Notes: generated by a model not told the origin, from the sequence alone. DNA of 64,000 nt from Gammaproteobacteria bacterium (GCA_026708185.1 JAPOVK010000015.1:124001-188000), one strand, 5' to 3'; counted from the stretch's first letter, positions 26,305 to 38,332 are shown. Made by a program: numbers and translations.

Positions 26305-27903
26305 GTGGGGGCGCGGCTGGAGCCGCAGGAGCCCTCAGCGGGGGAGCGCGAGGGGCCTGCCCCTCGCAAGAAGGAGCCCTCAGCGGGGGAGCGCGAGGGG
26401 CCTGCCCCTCGCAAGAAGGAGCCCTCAGCCGGGGAGCGCGAGGGGCCTGCCCCTCGCAAGAAGGAGCCCTCAGCCGGGGAGCGCGAGGGGCTAGCCCCTC
26501 GCAAGAAAGAGCCCTCAGCGGGGGAGCGCGAGGGGCTAGCCCCTCGCCAACACGAGCCGTTGCCTGGGCAGAAGACACTGCTGTTTGAACGCCCGGCCCC
26601 GGGCCACCGGGCGCTGCTCGTGTCCGTGCGTTTCGGCCGCTCCTACCACGACCAGGGCGATGCGCACCGCGACGAGTTCGAGGAACTCGTGCGCTCCGCC
26701 GGCCTAGTGATCGCCGAGATGGTCACGGCGCGACGGCAGACGCCCCATCCGCGTTGGTTCGTCGGCACGGGCAAGCTGCGCGAACTCAGCGCGGCGATTG
26801 GCCGCTCGGAGGTCAACGTGGTGGTGTTCAACCATGATCTTGCTCCGGCGCAGCAACGCAACTTGGAGCAGTCCCTCCGGTGCCGGGTCATGACGCGCAC
26901 CGAACTCATCCTCCACATATTCGCGGACCGGGCCCGGACCCACGAAGGCAAGCTGCAGGTGGAACTTGCCCAGCTCACCCATGCGCAAACGCGGCTCGTG
27001 CGCGGCTGGACGCACCTTGATCGGCAGACCGGGGTTGGTGGTGCGGGTGGTCGTGTCGCGAGCGGTCGGATCGGCGGCACCGTCCAGCGTGGGGCTGGCG
27101 AGACGCAGTTGGAAATGGACCAGCGGATGTTGGGGATCCGCGTCCGCCAGGTTCGGGCGCGCCTCGATGGTGTTCATCGCCGGCGCGCGCAGAACCGGCG
27201 TCGCCGATCGCGGGCGGACGTCCCGACCGTCGCACTCTGCGGGTACACCAACGCCGGAAAGTCGACCTTGTTCAATGCCCTCACCGGGAGCCATGTGCTC
27301 GCGGGGGACCGTCTTTTCGCAACCCTGGATCCGACCATGCACCGACTGGCCGACTGCACTGCCGACGTCGTGCTCGCCGACACGGTCGGGTTCATCCGCG
27401 CGTTGCCGGTGACGCTGGTCGATGCCTTCCGTGCGACGCTCGAAGAGGTGACGCAAGCGGATCTCATCCTGCACGTCATCGATGCATCGGCACCGGACGC
27501 CGACGAACTGCGCGAGGCCGTGCAGGTGGTTCTGGGCGAGATCGGAGCGACGCCCGAGGCCGGTTTGCCCGTGATCGAGGTGCTGAACAAGGTGGACCTG
27601 GTTGTCGGTGGCGCGCGGGCGGCGCTCGACGAGGCGCGGGTTTCGGGCGATGTCGAGCGACTTGCCGTGAGCGCCCTGAGCGGCGAAGGCCTGTCGGAGC
27701 TGCGTACCGCGGTCTGTGCGCGTCTCGGGTTGGACGCGGTCAAGACCGAGGTTAGGTTGCCGGCCGGTGACGGCAAATCCCGGGCGTGGCTGTTCCGGCA
27801 CGGAACGGTCGAGCAGGAAACCGTCGATGCCGATGGCCAGGTCACGATGACGGTTCGGCTGAACCGCAGCAAGCTGGGCCAAGTACCGCATAATCCCTGC
27901 TGA
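26305..27903 (+). CDS. hflX: GTPase HflX with repeat-encoded N-terminal extension
   Basis: Ribosome-associated GTPase that splits stalled or heat-damaged ribosomes. Conserved HflX N-domain from ALLVSVRFGRS; GTPase motifs are GYTNAGKSTL (G1), DTVGF (G3), NKVD (G4) and SAL (G5); the HflX glycine-rich stretch GETQLEMDQR is present. The GTG at 26305, with AAAGG at 26296-26300, opens a frame in which residues 9-83 are five tandem 15-residue repeats EPSAGEREGPAPRKK encoded by family A palindromes. E. coli HflX has no such segment. If translation begins at GTG 26305 the extension is highly charged and probably disordered; no good alternative start follows the repeats before ALLV. Confidence 0.95.
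   Translation: MGARLEPQEPSAGEREGPAPRKKEPSAGEREGPAPRKKEPSAGEREGPAPRKKEPSAGEREGLAPRKKEPSAGEREGLAPRQHEPLPGQKTLLFERPAPGHRALLVSVRFGRSYHDQGDAHRDEFEELVRSAGLVIAEMVTARRQTPHPRWFVGTGKLRELSAAIGRSEVNVVVFNHDLAPAQQRNLEQSLRCRVMTRTELILHIFADRARTHEGKLQVELAQLTHAQTRLVRGWTHLDRQTGVGGAGGRVASGRIGGTVQRGAGETQLEMDQRMLGIRVRQVRARLDGVHRRRAQNRRRRSRADVPTVALCGYTNAGKSTLFNALTGSHVLAGDRLFATLDPTMHRLADCTADVVLADTVGFIRALPVTLVDAFRATLEEVTQADLILHVIDASAPDADELREAVQVVLGEIGATPEAGLPVIEVLNKVDLVVGGARAALDEARVSGDVERLAVSALSGEGLSELRTAVCARLGLDAVKTEVRLPAGDGKSRAWLFRHGTVEQETVDADGQVTMTVRLNRSKLGQVPHNPC
26329..26553 (+). repeat. Family A palindromic element, five tandem 45-bp units inside hflX
   Basis: Units start at 26329, 26374, 26419, 26464 and 26509. 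Each contains GCGAGGGG and CCCCTCGC around a short loop: CCTG in units 1-3 and CTAG in units 4-5, the latter making the perfect palindrome GCGAGGGGCTAGCCCCTCGC. Because 45 is a multiple of three, copy number can change without shifting the hflX frame. The last unit diverges in its final bases. Confidence 0.9.
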
Positions 27904-28006
27904 GCGCGCACGCGGCACGGTGCGGTCGCTCGCGGTGGTCGTGCCGCTGGCGACGGGTCGCCGGGACGATCTATGCTGACGTGGAATCAGCGGACTAAGG
28001 GATGCC

Positions 28007-29245
28007 ATGCTCCTACGCGACTTGCGGGTCTTGGACCTTGGGTCCTACGTTGCCGGACCGGCGGCGGCCACGGTGCTTTCGGATTTCGGTGCCGATGTGG
28101 TCAAGGTCGAGCCGCTGGACGGCGACCCCTACCGCAGGTTGCTCGGCGGCGTACTCGCGGAGTATCCGAACTTCTTCTGGGACTTGGACTCACGCAATAA
28201 GCGCAGTTTCGCGGTCGATTTCAGCACGACGGCCGGACGGGACGCCCTCGAACGGTTGCTCCAACGTAGCGACGTGGTCGTGACGAACTACCGCCCGGCG
28301 TTGCTGAAACGTCTTGCGCTGACCTACGAGGACGTGCAGAGGCTCAACCCGGCCGTGATCTACGGCCAGGTCAACTCCTACGGCCTCCAAGGGCCGGATG
28401 CCGACCGAACCGGCTTCGACGCCACGGCTTGGTGGGCCCGTAGCGGCCTCATGGACCATGTACGCCGCGCCCCCAAGGCGCCGGCGGTGTCATCCCCGGG
28501 TATGGGCGACCATCCGACCAGCATGTCGCTGGTCGCGGGCATCATGGCGGCCCTTTACCGCAGGCAATCCACGGGGGAGGGTGCCCACGTCCACACCTCG
28601 CTACTGGCCAACGGCGCGTGGTCGCACGGCATGATGATCCAAGGGGCCTTGACCGGGTTCGACAACTACGACCGGCGCGCCCCGGAGGACATCGCCAACA
28701 TCCCGTTGGCGACCTTGTACGAAACGAGCGACGCACGCACGATCCTGCTCAGCATCCTCAACCAGGACAAGGAATGGCCCGGCTTCGTACGTGCCTTGGG
28801 CCGTGAGGAGTGGGCCGCCGATCCGCGGTTTGCCGATCGCGCAGCTCGCTTCGAGAATCGGGAGGACCTCTACCGACTGCTTGTCGAGGTGTTCCGCACC
28901 GACACGGCCGCCGCCTGGCGGCACCGACTAGACGAGGCCGGCATAACGTACTCCGTCGCCTACACGATGTCCGAAGTCATCAACGACGAGCAGATGTATG
29001 CCAACGACGTTCTTACAGAGGTCGAGCCCGGTAGCCACTTCCATGCCCACACGGTCAACAGCCCCGTCTGGATCAGCGGTGTGAAGAAGCGCGAACCCCG
29101 CCAGGCACCCGAGGTCGGCGAGCACACCGAAGAGGTCTTGGGTGAGCTGGGATTCAACGCCGAAGAGGTGTCGGCGATGCTGGAGGCGGGCGTAGCACGA
29201 CAGCGAGGTAGGCCCGGGGCACCCGGCCCACAAGAGAGCGCCTAA
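28007..29245 (+). CDS. CaiB/BaiF family (class III) CoA transferase
   Basis: Moves CoA between carboxylic acids in the cytoplasm. Family sequence is clear from the N-terminus: LRVLDLGSYVAGPAAATVLSDFGADVVKVEPLDGDPYR, then NKRSFAVDFSTTAGRD, and SSPGMGDHPTSMSLVAGIMAALY, where the aspartate corresponds to the catalytic residue of formyl-CoA transferase. 412 residues is typical. Substrate acids cannot be read. It lies between hflX and hflK, which are normally adjacent, and its codon use is like its neighbours. Confidence 0.9.
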   Translation: MLLRDLRVLDLGSYVAGPAAATVLSDFGADVVKVEPLDGDPYRRLLGGVLAEYPNFFWDLDSRNKRSFAVDFSTTAGRDALERLLQRSDVVVTNYRPALLKRLALTYEDVQRLNPAVIYGQVNSYGLQGPDADRTGFDATAWWARSGLMDHVRRAPKAPAVSSPGMGDHPTSMSLVAGIMAALYRRQSTGEGAHVHTSLLANGAWSHGMMIQGALTGFDNYDRRAPEDIANIPLATLYETSDARTILLSILNQDKEWPGFVRALGREEWAADPRFADRAARFENREDLYRLLVEVFRTDTAAAWRHRLDEAGITYSVAYTMSEVINDEQMYANDVLTEVEPGSHFHAHTVNSPVWISGVKKREPRQAPEVGEHTEEVLGELGFNAEEVSAMLEAGVARQRGRPGAPGPQESA

Positions 29246-29327
29246 CTGCGCGGCCATTGTCCACGGGGAAGGGCGTCAAGTTGCGTTAGAATCCCGCCAC
29301 GCTTGGCCAATCGTTAAGGATCCCGAC

Positions 29328-30446
29328 ATGTCTTGGAACGACCCGGGCGGGCAAAACGACGACCCTTGGAGTCGCGGCAGCGCCCAAGGCCCGCCGGACT
29401 TGGACGAAGCCTTCCGAAAGTTCCAGAACAAGCTTTCGGGCATGTTCGGAACCGGCGGCGGTGGCGCATCCGGAGGAGCGGGCTTCCTGAACTGGAAGAT
29501 CGTCGGCATCGCCGCGGTCGTGCTGATCGTCGGTTATTTCGTATGGGGCGTCTACCAAGTCAACGAGCAGGAGCGGGGCGTCGTTTTCCGCTTCGGAGAA
29601 GTCCAGGCGGACTTGAAGCAACAGGGTCTGCGGTGGAACCCGCCGATCATCGACGAAGTGCGCAAGGTCAACATCACGCGGGTGGACTCGTGGGAGCACA
29701 CGGAACTGATGCTGACGGAGGACGAGAACATCGTCGACGTGAGCCTTACGGTGCAGTACCGGGTCGGCGACCCGATCAAGTACGAGGTGGAAGTTCGCGA
29801 GCCCCTGAAGAGCCTGGAGCACGCAACCGAGAGCGCGCTGCGCCACGTGGTGGGGAGTTCCACGATGGACGCGGTCATCACGGAAGGTCGAGCCGCGCTC
29901 GGCATCGAAGTCCAGGATCGGATCCAGCGCTACTTGGACCTTTACCAAACCGGGATCTCTGTGGTGAAGGTCAACATTGATCGCAGTGCGCCCCCGCGGC
30001 AGGTGCAGGACGCCTTCGACGACGTGCAGAAGGCCAAGGAGGACGAGGTCCGTGCCGTCAACGAGGCCAATGCCTACGCCGAGCAGGTCATCCCCGAAGC
30101 ACGCGGCAATGCCGAGAAGGCGGTCCAGGAGGCCGAGGCCTACCGGGACCAGGTGGTGGCGGCTGCCAGCGGGGAGGCGGAGCGGTTCGAAAAGCTGCTG
30201 GTCGAGTACCAACTCGCGCCCGAGGTTACGCGGGATCGGCTCTACATCGACTCTATGGAAGCCGTTCTGCGCGAGTCGTCGAAGACCATCGTCGATGTCG
30301 GCGAGGACAACATCCTCATGCTGCCGCTCGAGCGAACCGCCGGTTCCGGAGATCTCGCCACGGATCAGACCGGACGCACCCTTGCGGCCGCGACTGCGAC
30401 CCGCGATTTCGACTCGCGCCAGCCAGCCCCTCGCCAGGGCCGGTAG
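29328..30446 (+). CDS. hflK: FtsH protease modulator HflK
   Basis: With HflC forms a membrane complex around FtsH. An N-terminal glycine-rich region with WNDPGGQNDDPWSRG is followed by a single transmembrane segment (KIVGIAAVVLIVGYFVWGVY) and the SPFH/band-7 domain (QEQERGVVFRFGEV-like start; NVDRSAPP-type motif here as VNIDRSAPPRQVQDAFDDV). 372 residues. A TAGAAT at 29287-29292 could serve as a -10 element, but no matching -35 is seen. hflC follows after 22 bp. Confidence 0.96.
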   Translation: MSWNDPGGQNDDPWSRGSAQGPPDLDEAFRKFQNKLSGMFGTGGGGASGGAGFLNWKIVGIAAVVLIVGYFVWGVYQVNEQERGVVFRFGEVQADLKQQGLRWNPPIIDEVRKVNITRVDSWEHTELMLTEDENIVDVSLTVQYRVGDPIKYEVEVREPLKSLEHATESALRHVVGSSTMDAVITEGRAALGIEVQDRIQRYLDLYQTGISVVKVNIDRSAPPRQVQDAFDDVQKAKEDEVRAVNEANAYAEQVIPEARGNAEKAVQEAEAYRDQVVAAASGEAERFEKLLVEYQLAPEVTRDRLYIDSMEAVLRESSKTIVDVGEDNILMLPLERTAGSGDLATDQTGRTLAAATATRDFDSRQPAPRQGR

Positions 30447-30468
30447 GCGCTAACCGAAGGAGAGCGAG

Positions 30469-32886
<2,418 letters not shown>

Positions 32887-32890
<4 letters not shown>

Positions 32891-33852
32891 GCGAATCGGC
32901 GCCGCGGGCGCCCCGGCTGGCGACCACGAGCCACATGCCCGATGTGGCGGGTCGCGTCGTTGGGCACGCGGAAGGCACATTGGATTGGGTCGGTATGGGT
33001 GACATCCGCCAGCCCATCGAGATCCGCGATGGCGACTCGACCAGGGCTGCGGATGCGCGCGTGCAGGTCTACGTGAATCTCGCCGATGCCCAGGCCAAGG
33101 GCATCCACATGTCCCGCCTGTACCTGATCCTGGACCAGCACGCGACCACGCGCGCATTGACCACGGCGGGACTCAAGCTCCTGCTCAAGTCGCTCCTCGA
33201 GTCGCACCGCGACCTCTCGAGCCATGCGTTCGTGGAGTTCGCCTTCGACTACTACCTGCGGCGCCGGTCGCTGGTCACGGAACACTCCGGCTGGAACAGC
33301 TATCCGGTCGCGATCCGCGGCACGATCGCGGGTGACGATGTGCGCATCGAACTCGACCTCGGAGTGTGGTATTCGAGCACATGCCCGGCCTCGGCGGCGC
33401 TGGCCCGACAGTTGACGCAGGAACGCTTCGAAGAAGACTTCGGTACTCGCGGCGACGTGCACGCAGCCGAGGTCAAGGCCTGGCTTGGGACGGAGGATGC
33501 CATGGCGGGCACGCCACACGCCCAGCGCAGCATTGCGCGAGTCCGCGTGCTCTTGGACCACACCGTTCCCGGGTTCCCGCTGACCGCGCTGGTCGACGCC
33601 GTCGAAGCCACCCTGGAGACGCCGGTCCAGACAGCCGTGAAGCGTGAGGACGAACAGGAGTTCGCGCGCCGCAACGCCGCCAACCTGATGTTCTGCGAAG
33701 ACGCCGGCCGCCGGCTCAAGGCGATGCTCGACGCGCGCGCCGACGTGCGCGACTTCTTCGTGCGCGTTGAGCACCACGAAAGCCTGCACGCCCACGACGC
33801 CGTCAGCGTTTTCGCCAAGGGCGTCGTGGGCGGATACGAGCCGGTGCCCTGA
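32887..33852 (+). CDS. folE2: GTP cyclohydrolase FolE2 (type IB)
   Basis: Makes dihydroneopterin triphosphate, the first folate intermediate, as a metal-promiscuous alternative to zinc enzyme FolE. Family motifs are GIHMSRLYL, HAFVEFAFDYYLRRRS, STCPASAALAR (the cysteine is the expected metal ligand) and GTPHAQRSIARVRV. ATG 32887 overlaps the Trm112-like stop (ATGA) and gives 321 residues, somewhat long for the family. In many bacteria FolE2 is Zur-controlled; here operon position suggests expression with purA. No folE is in the window. Confidence 0.93.
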
Positions 33853-33875
33853 CCGTAGGCCCGAGTCTGCGGCGG

Positions 33876-34979
33876 GTGGCCGGCCTCGCTGCGCTAGCAC
33901 TGCTTATCGGCTGCGCCGACGAGGCCCCCCGAACAGGCGTGACCGGTCTGCGCGGTGTGCTCGGGGAATCCGGCGACGCGAGGGGGTTCGAAACCGCTGA
34001 CCGAGTGGTCGAGTTCGCATTCCCCGGGGACCACGGTCCGCATCCCCGATTCCGCAGTGAGTGGTGGTACCTCACGGCCGTGTTGACCGCGGCAGGCGGC
34101 CGGACGTTCGGCACGCAATTCACGCTGTTCCGCCAAGGGCTTACACCCAGCGCGCCCGTGGAAACACCGCCCGGTGGCGCCGCCGCTTGGCGTACCGGAC
34201 AGATCTACATGGCCCACGTCGCGGTCTCGGACGTAGTGGCGCGACGGCATGTGCATGCCGAACGTATCGCCCGGGGACATCCGGCCCTCGCCGACGTCAC
34301 CGCGTCGCCCTTCGCCGCCTACCTCGAAGACTGGCGGCTTGAATCCCTAAGTGGCGGGTTCCTGCCGCTCAAGTTGGCTGCCGCCACGTCGGAGTTCGAC
34401 ATCGCACTGACGCTGTCCGGGACCAAGCCGATCGTGCTGCAGGGCGAACACGGCTTGTCGCGCAAGGGCCCTCACAATGCGTCGTACTACTACTCGATTC
34501 CGAGAATCGACGCCCGTGGCAGCGTACACATCGACGGCACGCGCCATGCCGTCGTCGGCAAGGCGTGGCTGGATCGGGAGTGGAGCACCAGCGTACTGGC
34601 GGCGGAGTACGCCGGTTGGGATTGGTTGGCCCTTCACCTCGACGACGGCCGCGACCTGATGGTCTTCCGACTCCGCCGCATCGATGGCGCGCCCGACCGT
34701 TATGGAGCCGGTTCCTTGGTCGCTGTGAACGGCGACGCGACCAGCTTGGCGGATGGCGACTTCACGCTTGCCGTCCTCGACACCTGGCGCGCTTGGCCCG
34801 TGCGATGGGAACTGACCTTGAACGGTGACCCCGCCGAGCTTTTCTTGGTAGAAGCCGCGTTCGAGGATCAGGTCATGGACACATCGGTGCGATACTGGGA
34901 AGGCGTGGTCACAGTGCGCCATGGGGACGGTCGGCCAGCCGGATCGGGTTACTTGGAAATGACGGGGTACGAGCAATGA
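33876..34979 (+). CDS. Lipocalin-like / CrtC-type secreted lipoprotein
   Basis: 367-residue predicted lipoprotein with lipobox LLIGC about 15 residues in. The mature part starts with VEFAFPGDHGPHPRFRSEWWYLT and contains FGTQFTLFRQ, YYYSIPRIDARG, KAWLDREWSTSVL and GWDWLALHLDDGRDLMVFRLR, all typical of the lipocalin-like AttH/CrtC family. Its ligand is unknown. GTG 33876 is given; CTG 33867 would add LRR and give a better signal peptide. Family members often neighbour FtsX-type ABC permeases; one is at the far right of this window, but not adjacent. The end overlaps the NUDIX start by 4 bp. Confidence 0.85.
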   Translation: MAGLAALALLIGCADEAPRTGVTGLRGVLGESGDARGFETADRVVEFAFPGDHGPHPRFRSEWWYLTAVLTAAGGRTFGTQFTLFRQGLTPSAPVETPPGGAAAWRTGQIYMAHVAVSDVVARRHVHAERIARGHPALADVTASPFAAYLEDWRLESLSGGFLPLKLAAATSEFDIALTLSGTKPIVLQGEHGLSRKGPHNASYYYSIPRIDARGSVHIDGTRHAVVGKAWLDREWSTSVLAAEYAGWDWLALHLDDGRDLMVFRLRRIDGAPDRYGAGSLVAVNGDATSLADGDFTLAVLDTWRAWPVRWELTLNGDPAELFLVEAAFEDQVMDTSVRYWEGVVTVRHGDGRPAGSGYLEMTGYEQ

Positions 34980-35518
34980 GCGGCTTGGATTGGGACAAGG
35001 TGCGCTCCGAACGCGGGCCGGATCTGGGCATTCTCGACGTGCGCTTCGACTGGATGCGCCACCCGAGCGGCGAACGCGTGCTCAAACGGCTGGTCCTCGA
35101 ATCCGTGGACTGGATCAACATCGTCGCGCTCACACCCGATGGTCGGTCGATCATGGTGGACCAGTATCGTTTCGGCATCGGCGCGCGGACGTTGGAGACG
35201 CCGGGCGGGATGGTCGACCCGGGTGAGACGCCGCTGGCCGCTGCCCAGCGTGAACTACTCGAGGAGACGGGCTACGGCGGCGGAACCTGGCGGTCGCTGG
35301 GCGCCGTCGAGCCGAACCCGGCAATCCATCCGCATCTCTGCCACCACTTCCTGGCCGAAGGGGTGACGAAATTGGCCGAACCTGAGCCGGGACCTGGCGA
35401 AGCCATCGCCCTCGAGTTCCTCGACCTCGACGGCATCCGCACGGCCATGCGTGACGGGCGCTTGCGGCATGTGCTGGCCTTGTCCGCGCTGTGCCGCGTA
35501 TTCCCCCTGTTCCCCTAG
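34976..35518 (+). CDS. NUDIX hydrolase
   Basis: 180-residue pyrophosphohydrolase. The Nudix box GGMVDPGETPLAAAQRELLEETGY fits G-x5-E-x7-REUxEExGU. The upstream stretch VDQYRFGIGARTLETPGG resembles ADP-ribose pyrophosphatases, so a nucleotide-sugar substrate is likely, but this is inference. It starts 4 bp inside the lipocalin-like gene (ATGA). Confidence 0.9.
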   Translation: MSGLDWDKVRSERGPDLGILDVRFDWMRHPSGERVLKRLVLESVDWINIVALTPDGRSIMVDQYRFGIGARTLETPGGMVDPGETPLAAAQRELLEETGYGGGTWRSLGAVEPNPAIHPHLCHHFLAEGVTKLAEPEPGPGEAIALEFLDLDGIRTAMRDGRLRHVLALSALCRVFPLFP

Positions 35519-35782
35519 GCTCCTCGAAGTCGAGGCGGTCACTCGCCAGCAAGTCCCGGGAAGTTCGGTCACGGGAACGGCGTTGACACGGGCATCGATC
35601 GGATGCGCATTCGGTGTCCGGCGGATAGTCGGTCAGGAGGAAAGCCCCCGCCTCCCGGTTCGTGTCGATGGCTGTTTTCAGGTGACGGAACAGGGCCACT
35701 ATCGAATGACTTGCACGATGACGTCGCACAACATCACACAATGTTGGCGAAAGCGCTTGAGTGATATGGTCACCGTACGTGC

Positions 35783-36319
35783 ATGCTGTCGGGAACATTG
35801 CTCATGGTTCGTTACTTCGAGCTGGCCGGCCAGCCCGCCGTCCTCGTGACCAGTTTTGTCGCGACGGTGGTCTTGCTTGCAGTCTTTCCCGCGATCCCCG
35901 TCGGCGGCGAACTGCTCGACGTGCGCAACGGGTATGGGTACGAAGAGGCCTTGGCGGCGTTGGCGGGCTATGGAGCCGAAGGGCGCCACTTGTACGCTTG
36001 GGCGAGCGCGACGCTCGATACGTTGCTGCCAATCGCGTATGCGACCCTCCTCGCGGGGATAGCGTATCGGTTCCGACCGACCGAGCGTTTGCGCGTGCTG
36101 GCCTGGTTGCCGGTGGCGCTCGGGGTGTTGGACCTCGGCGAGAATGCGCAGATCATCACGATGCTCGTGCAGTACCCCGACGTCTCCGCTGCGCAGGTGG
36201 CGAGCTCGTCGGCGTTCACGGTGACCAAGACCTTCGCCTTTGTGGCGTGTTTCGGCTACGCGCTTGTCCTAGTCGTACTGGCCGTGGTGCGTCGCTTGCT
36301 CGCTCGGCGTACGCCCTGA
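35783..36319 (+). CDS. Hypothetical membrane protein, four transmembrane segments
   Basis: 178 residues, mostly hydrophobic. Predicted helices at about 18-37, 70-90, 104-120 and 150-168, with a polar stretch GELLDVRNGYGYEEALAALAGYG after the first. Motif-like LGVLDLGENAQIITML lies before the last helix. I do not recognise the family. The start may be ATG 35783 or ATG 35804 (MVRYFEL). The 264 bp before it hold no recognisable feature. Confidence 0.7.
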   Translation: MLSGTLLMVRYFELAGQPAVLVTSFVATVVLLAVFPAIPVGGELLDVRNGYGYEEALAALAGYGAEGRHLYAWASATLDTLLPIAYATLLAGIAYRFRPTERLRVLAWLPVALGVLDLGENAQIITMLVQYPDVSAAQVASSSAFTVTKTFAFVACFGYALVLVVLAVVRRLLARRTP

Positions 36320-36377
36320 GCGTAGCTCTGGATGCGCTATAGTCCGCGGCGCTTCCAAGCCTGACCAAAAGACGATT

Positions 36378-37604
36378 ATGCGCGGGTTCACGACGTCAAT
36401 CGTGCACTCGGACCGTCTCGAACCCGTCGAGCACGGTTCGCTGCACAAACCCATCCATGCGACGGTGGCGTACGGCTACGAGGACGTCCAAGACCTCGCC
36501 GACGTTTTCCAAGGTCGGAGCGGCGGCTATTCGTACGGTCGCCAAGTCAACCCGACCATCTCCGCCCTGGAGACGAAGATCAACCGCATGGAGCGGGGCG
36601 TGGCCACGGTCTGTTTCGGGACGGGCATGGCAGCCATCGGCACGTTGCTGTTTGCCCTGCTCAGGCAGGGCGACCACTTCGTCTCGAGTTCGTTCCTGTT
36701 CGGCAACACGAATAGCCTTTTCTTGAGCTTCGCGGCCCACGGCGTCGACGTCACGTTCGTCGATGCGACCTCCACGGACGCCGTCGCCAGCGCCGTCAAG
36801 CCCAACACCAAGCTGGTTTTCGTTGAGACCATCGCCAATCCTCGTACGCAGGTGACGGATCTCGCCGGAATCGGCGCATTGTGTCGGGACAGGGGGTTGG
36901 TCTACGTCGTGGACAACACGATGACCTCGCCCTACTTGTTTCAACCCGTCGACGTGGAGGCATCGCTGATCGTCAATAGCCTCACGAAGTACATCGGCGG
37001 GCATGGCAATGCGCTTGGTGGTGCCGTCACGGAAACCGGCAAGTTCGACTGGACGTCCTTCGACAATATCTACGACACCTACCGGAAAGGCGACTCGGCG
37101 AAGTGGGCACTCACCCAGGTTCGTAAGAAGGGCTTGCGCGACTTCGGACCGACGCTCGGTCCCGAGGCCGCCCACCACCTCGGCATCGGCGCCGAAACGC
37201 TGGCGTTGCGGATGGAGCGGCAGTGCAAAAACGCTCGGGCGCTGACCGCCTTCCTGGCTGCCCACGACCGGGTGAGCCGCGTCTACTATCCGGGCCTGCC
37301 CGACCATCCCCAGCATGCGCGAACGAAGGGGCTGTTTCGGCACCCGGGTGCCCTGTTCGGCTTTGAACTGGCGGACGACGTAGAGCCGTTCGGGTTCCTG
37401 AACCGTCTTGAGGTCGTTATCAAGTCCAGCAATCTCGGCGACAACCGCACCTTGGCGATTCCCGTGGCGCACACCATCTACTACGAGATGGGACCAGAGC
37501 GGCGGGCCAGCATGGGGATCGCCGATTCCTTGATACGCATCTCGACCGGCATCGAGGACGAGGAGGATCTGATCGCAGACTTCGCACAGGCCCTCGCGGC
37601 ATGA
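36378..37604 (+). CDS. Cystathionine gamma-synthase family PLP enzyme
   Basis: Cys/Met-metabolism fold-type I PLP enzyme of 408 residues. The PLP lysine lies in VNSLTKYIGGHGNALGG; the YSYGRQVNPTISALETKI and ERGVATVCFGTGMAAI stretches are also diagnostic. It may act on O-acetyl- or O-succinylhomoserine; the sequence alone does not separate synthase, sulfhydrylase and lyase forms. A -10-like TATAGT lies about 40 bp upstream. The GST gene overlaps its stop by 4 bp. Confidence 0.87.
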   Translation: MRGFTTSIVHSDRLEPVEHGSLHKPIHATVAYGYEDVQDLADVFQGRSGGYSYGRQVNPTISALETKINRMERGVATVCFGTGMAAIGTLLFALLRQGDHFVSSSFLFGNTNSLFLSFAAHGVDVTFVDATSTDAVASAVKPNTKLVFVETIANPRTQVTDLAGIGALCRDRGLVYVVDNTMTSPYLFQPVDVEASLIVNSLTKYIGGHGNALGGAVTETGKFDWTSFDNIYDTYRKGDSAKWALTQVRKKGLRDFGPTLGPEAAHHLGIGAETLALRMERQCKNARALTAFLAAHDRVSRVYYPGLPDHPQHARTKGLFRHPGALFGFELADDVEPFGFLNRLEVVIKSSNLGDNRTLAIPVAHTIYYEMGPERRASMGIADSLIRISTGIEDEEDLIADFAQALAA

Positions 37605-38332
37605 GCCTGGACGTGTACACGGCGGCGACGCCGAACGGCTGGAAGATCACCGTGATGATCGAGGAACTCGCGGAAGCCGGCGTCGAGTTGCCCGAGGTCA
37701 ACCTGCACACCGTGAGCTTGGGCGGGGAGCAGTTCTCGCCGGAGTTCGTGGCGATCTGCCCGAACCAGAAGATTCCCGCGATCGTGCACGACGGGCGGGC
37801 GATCATGGAGAGCTGCGCCATCCTCCAGTATCTCGGCGAGACCTTCCCGTCGCCCCTGCTGCCGCTCGACGAAAGGCGCTGGGATGTGATTCCGTGGCTC
37901 TACTGGCAGGCGGCGAACGTCGGGCCGGTGTTCGGCAACAAGCTGAGCTACACCCGCTACATCAACGACGCCAGCGAAGAACAGAAAGCGCATCCGCTGA
38001 CGCGTTTCGGCAAGGAGTCGCAGCGGCTCCTGGGCGTGCTGGACGGGCAGCTCGCGCAGCATGCCTACATCTGCGGTGAAGAGTTCACGGTCGCGGACAT
38101 CGCGACGTGGTGCTGGGTGCGATCCTGGAAGTGGGCCAAGATCGACATCACGGGGAAACCGCGGGTGATGGACTGGGTCCGTCGCGTGCGTGCCCGGCCG
38201 GGCGTCGAGCGCGGGATCGCGTTCGGCGTGCCGAAGGACGAGGTGGACAAGTTCAGCGCGGAAAGGCGCGCGCGCTACCGGCAAGGCGGCGCTAGCATCG
38301 CCTCCAACTGGGCGCTGAAGGACGACGCCTGA
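37601..38332 (+). CDS. Glutathione S-transferase, Nu class (YfcG/YghU-like)
   Basis: 243 residues with an N-terminal thioredoxin-like domain (DVYTAATPNGWKITVMIEELAEAG, NQKIPAIVHD, ESCAILQYLGE) and an all-helical C-terminal domain. The TPNGWK start and the PNQKIPAI stretch fit the Nu-class enzymes, which have disulfide-bond reductase activity in E. coli. It overlaps the PLP enzyme by 4 bp, suggesting linked thiol chemistry. Convergent with argG. Confidence 0.9.
   Translation: MSLDVYTAATPNGWKITVMIEELAEAGVELPEVNLHTVSLGGEQFSPEFVAICPNQKIPAIVHDGRAIMESCAILQYLGETFPSPLLPLDERRWDVIPWLYWQAANVGPVFGNKLSYTRYINDASEEQKAHPLTRFGKESQRLLGVLDGQLAQHAYICGEEFTVADIATWCWVRSWKWAKIDITGKPRVMDWVRRVRARPGVERGIAFGVPKDEVDKFSAERRARYRQGGASIASNWALKDDA

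Noticed and set aside
26329-26553. CRISPR-like array
   Set aside because: Units are directly contiguous with no unique spacers and are read as protein; it is a tandem palindromic repeat.
35519-35782. Possible small gene in the 264-bp gap
   Set aside because: Only short frames without ribosome-binding sequence or recognisable residues.
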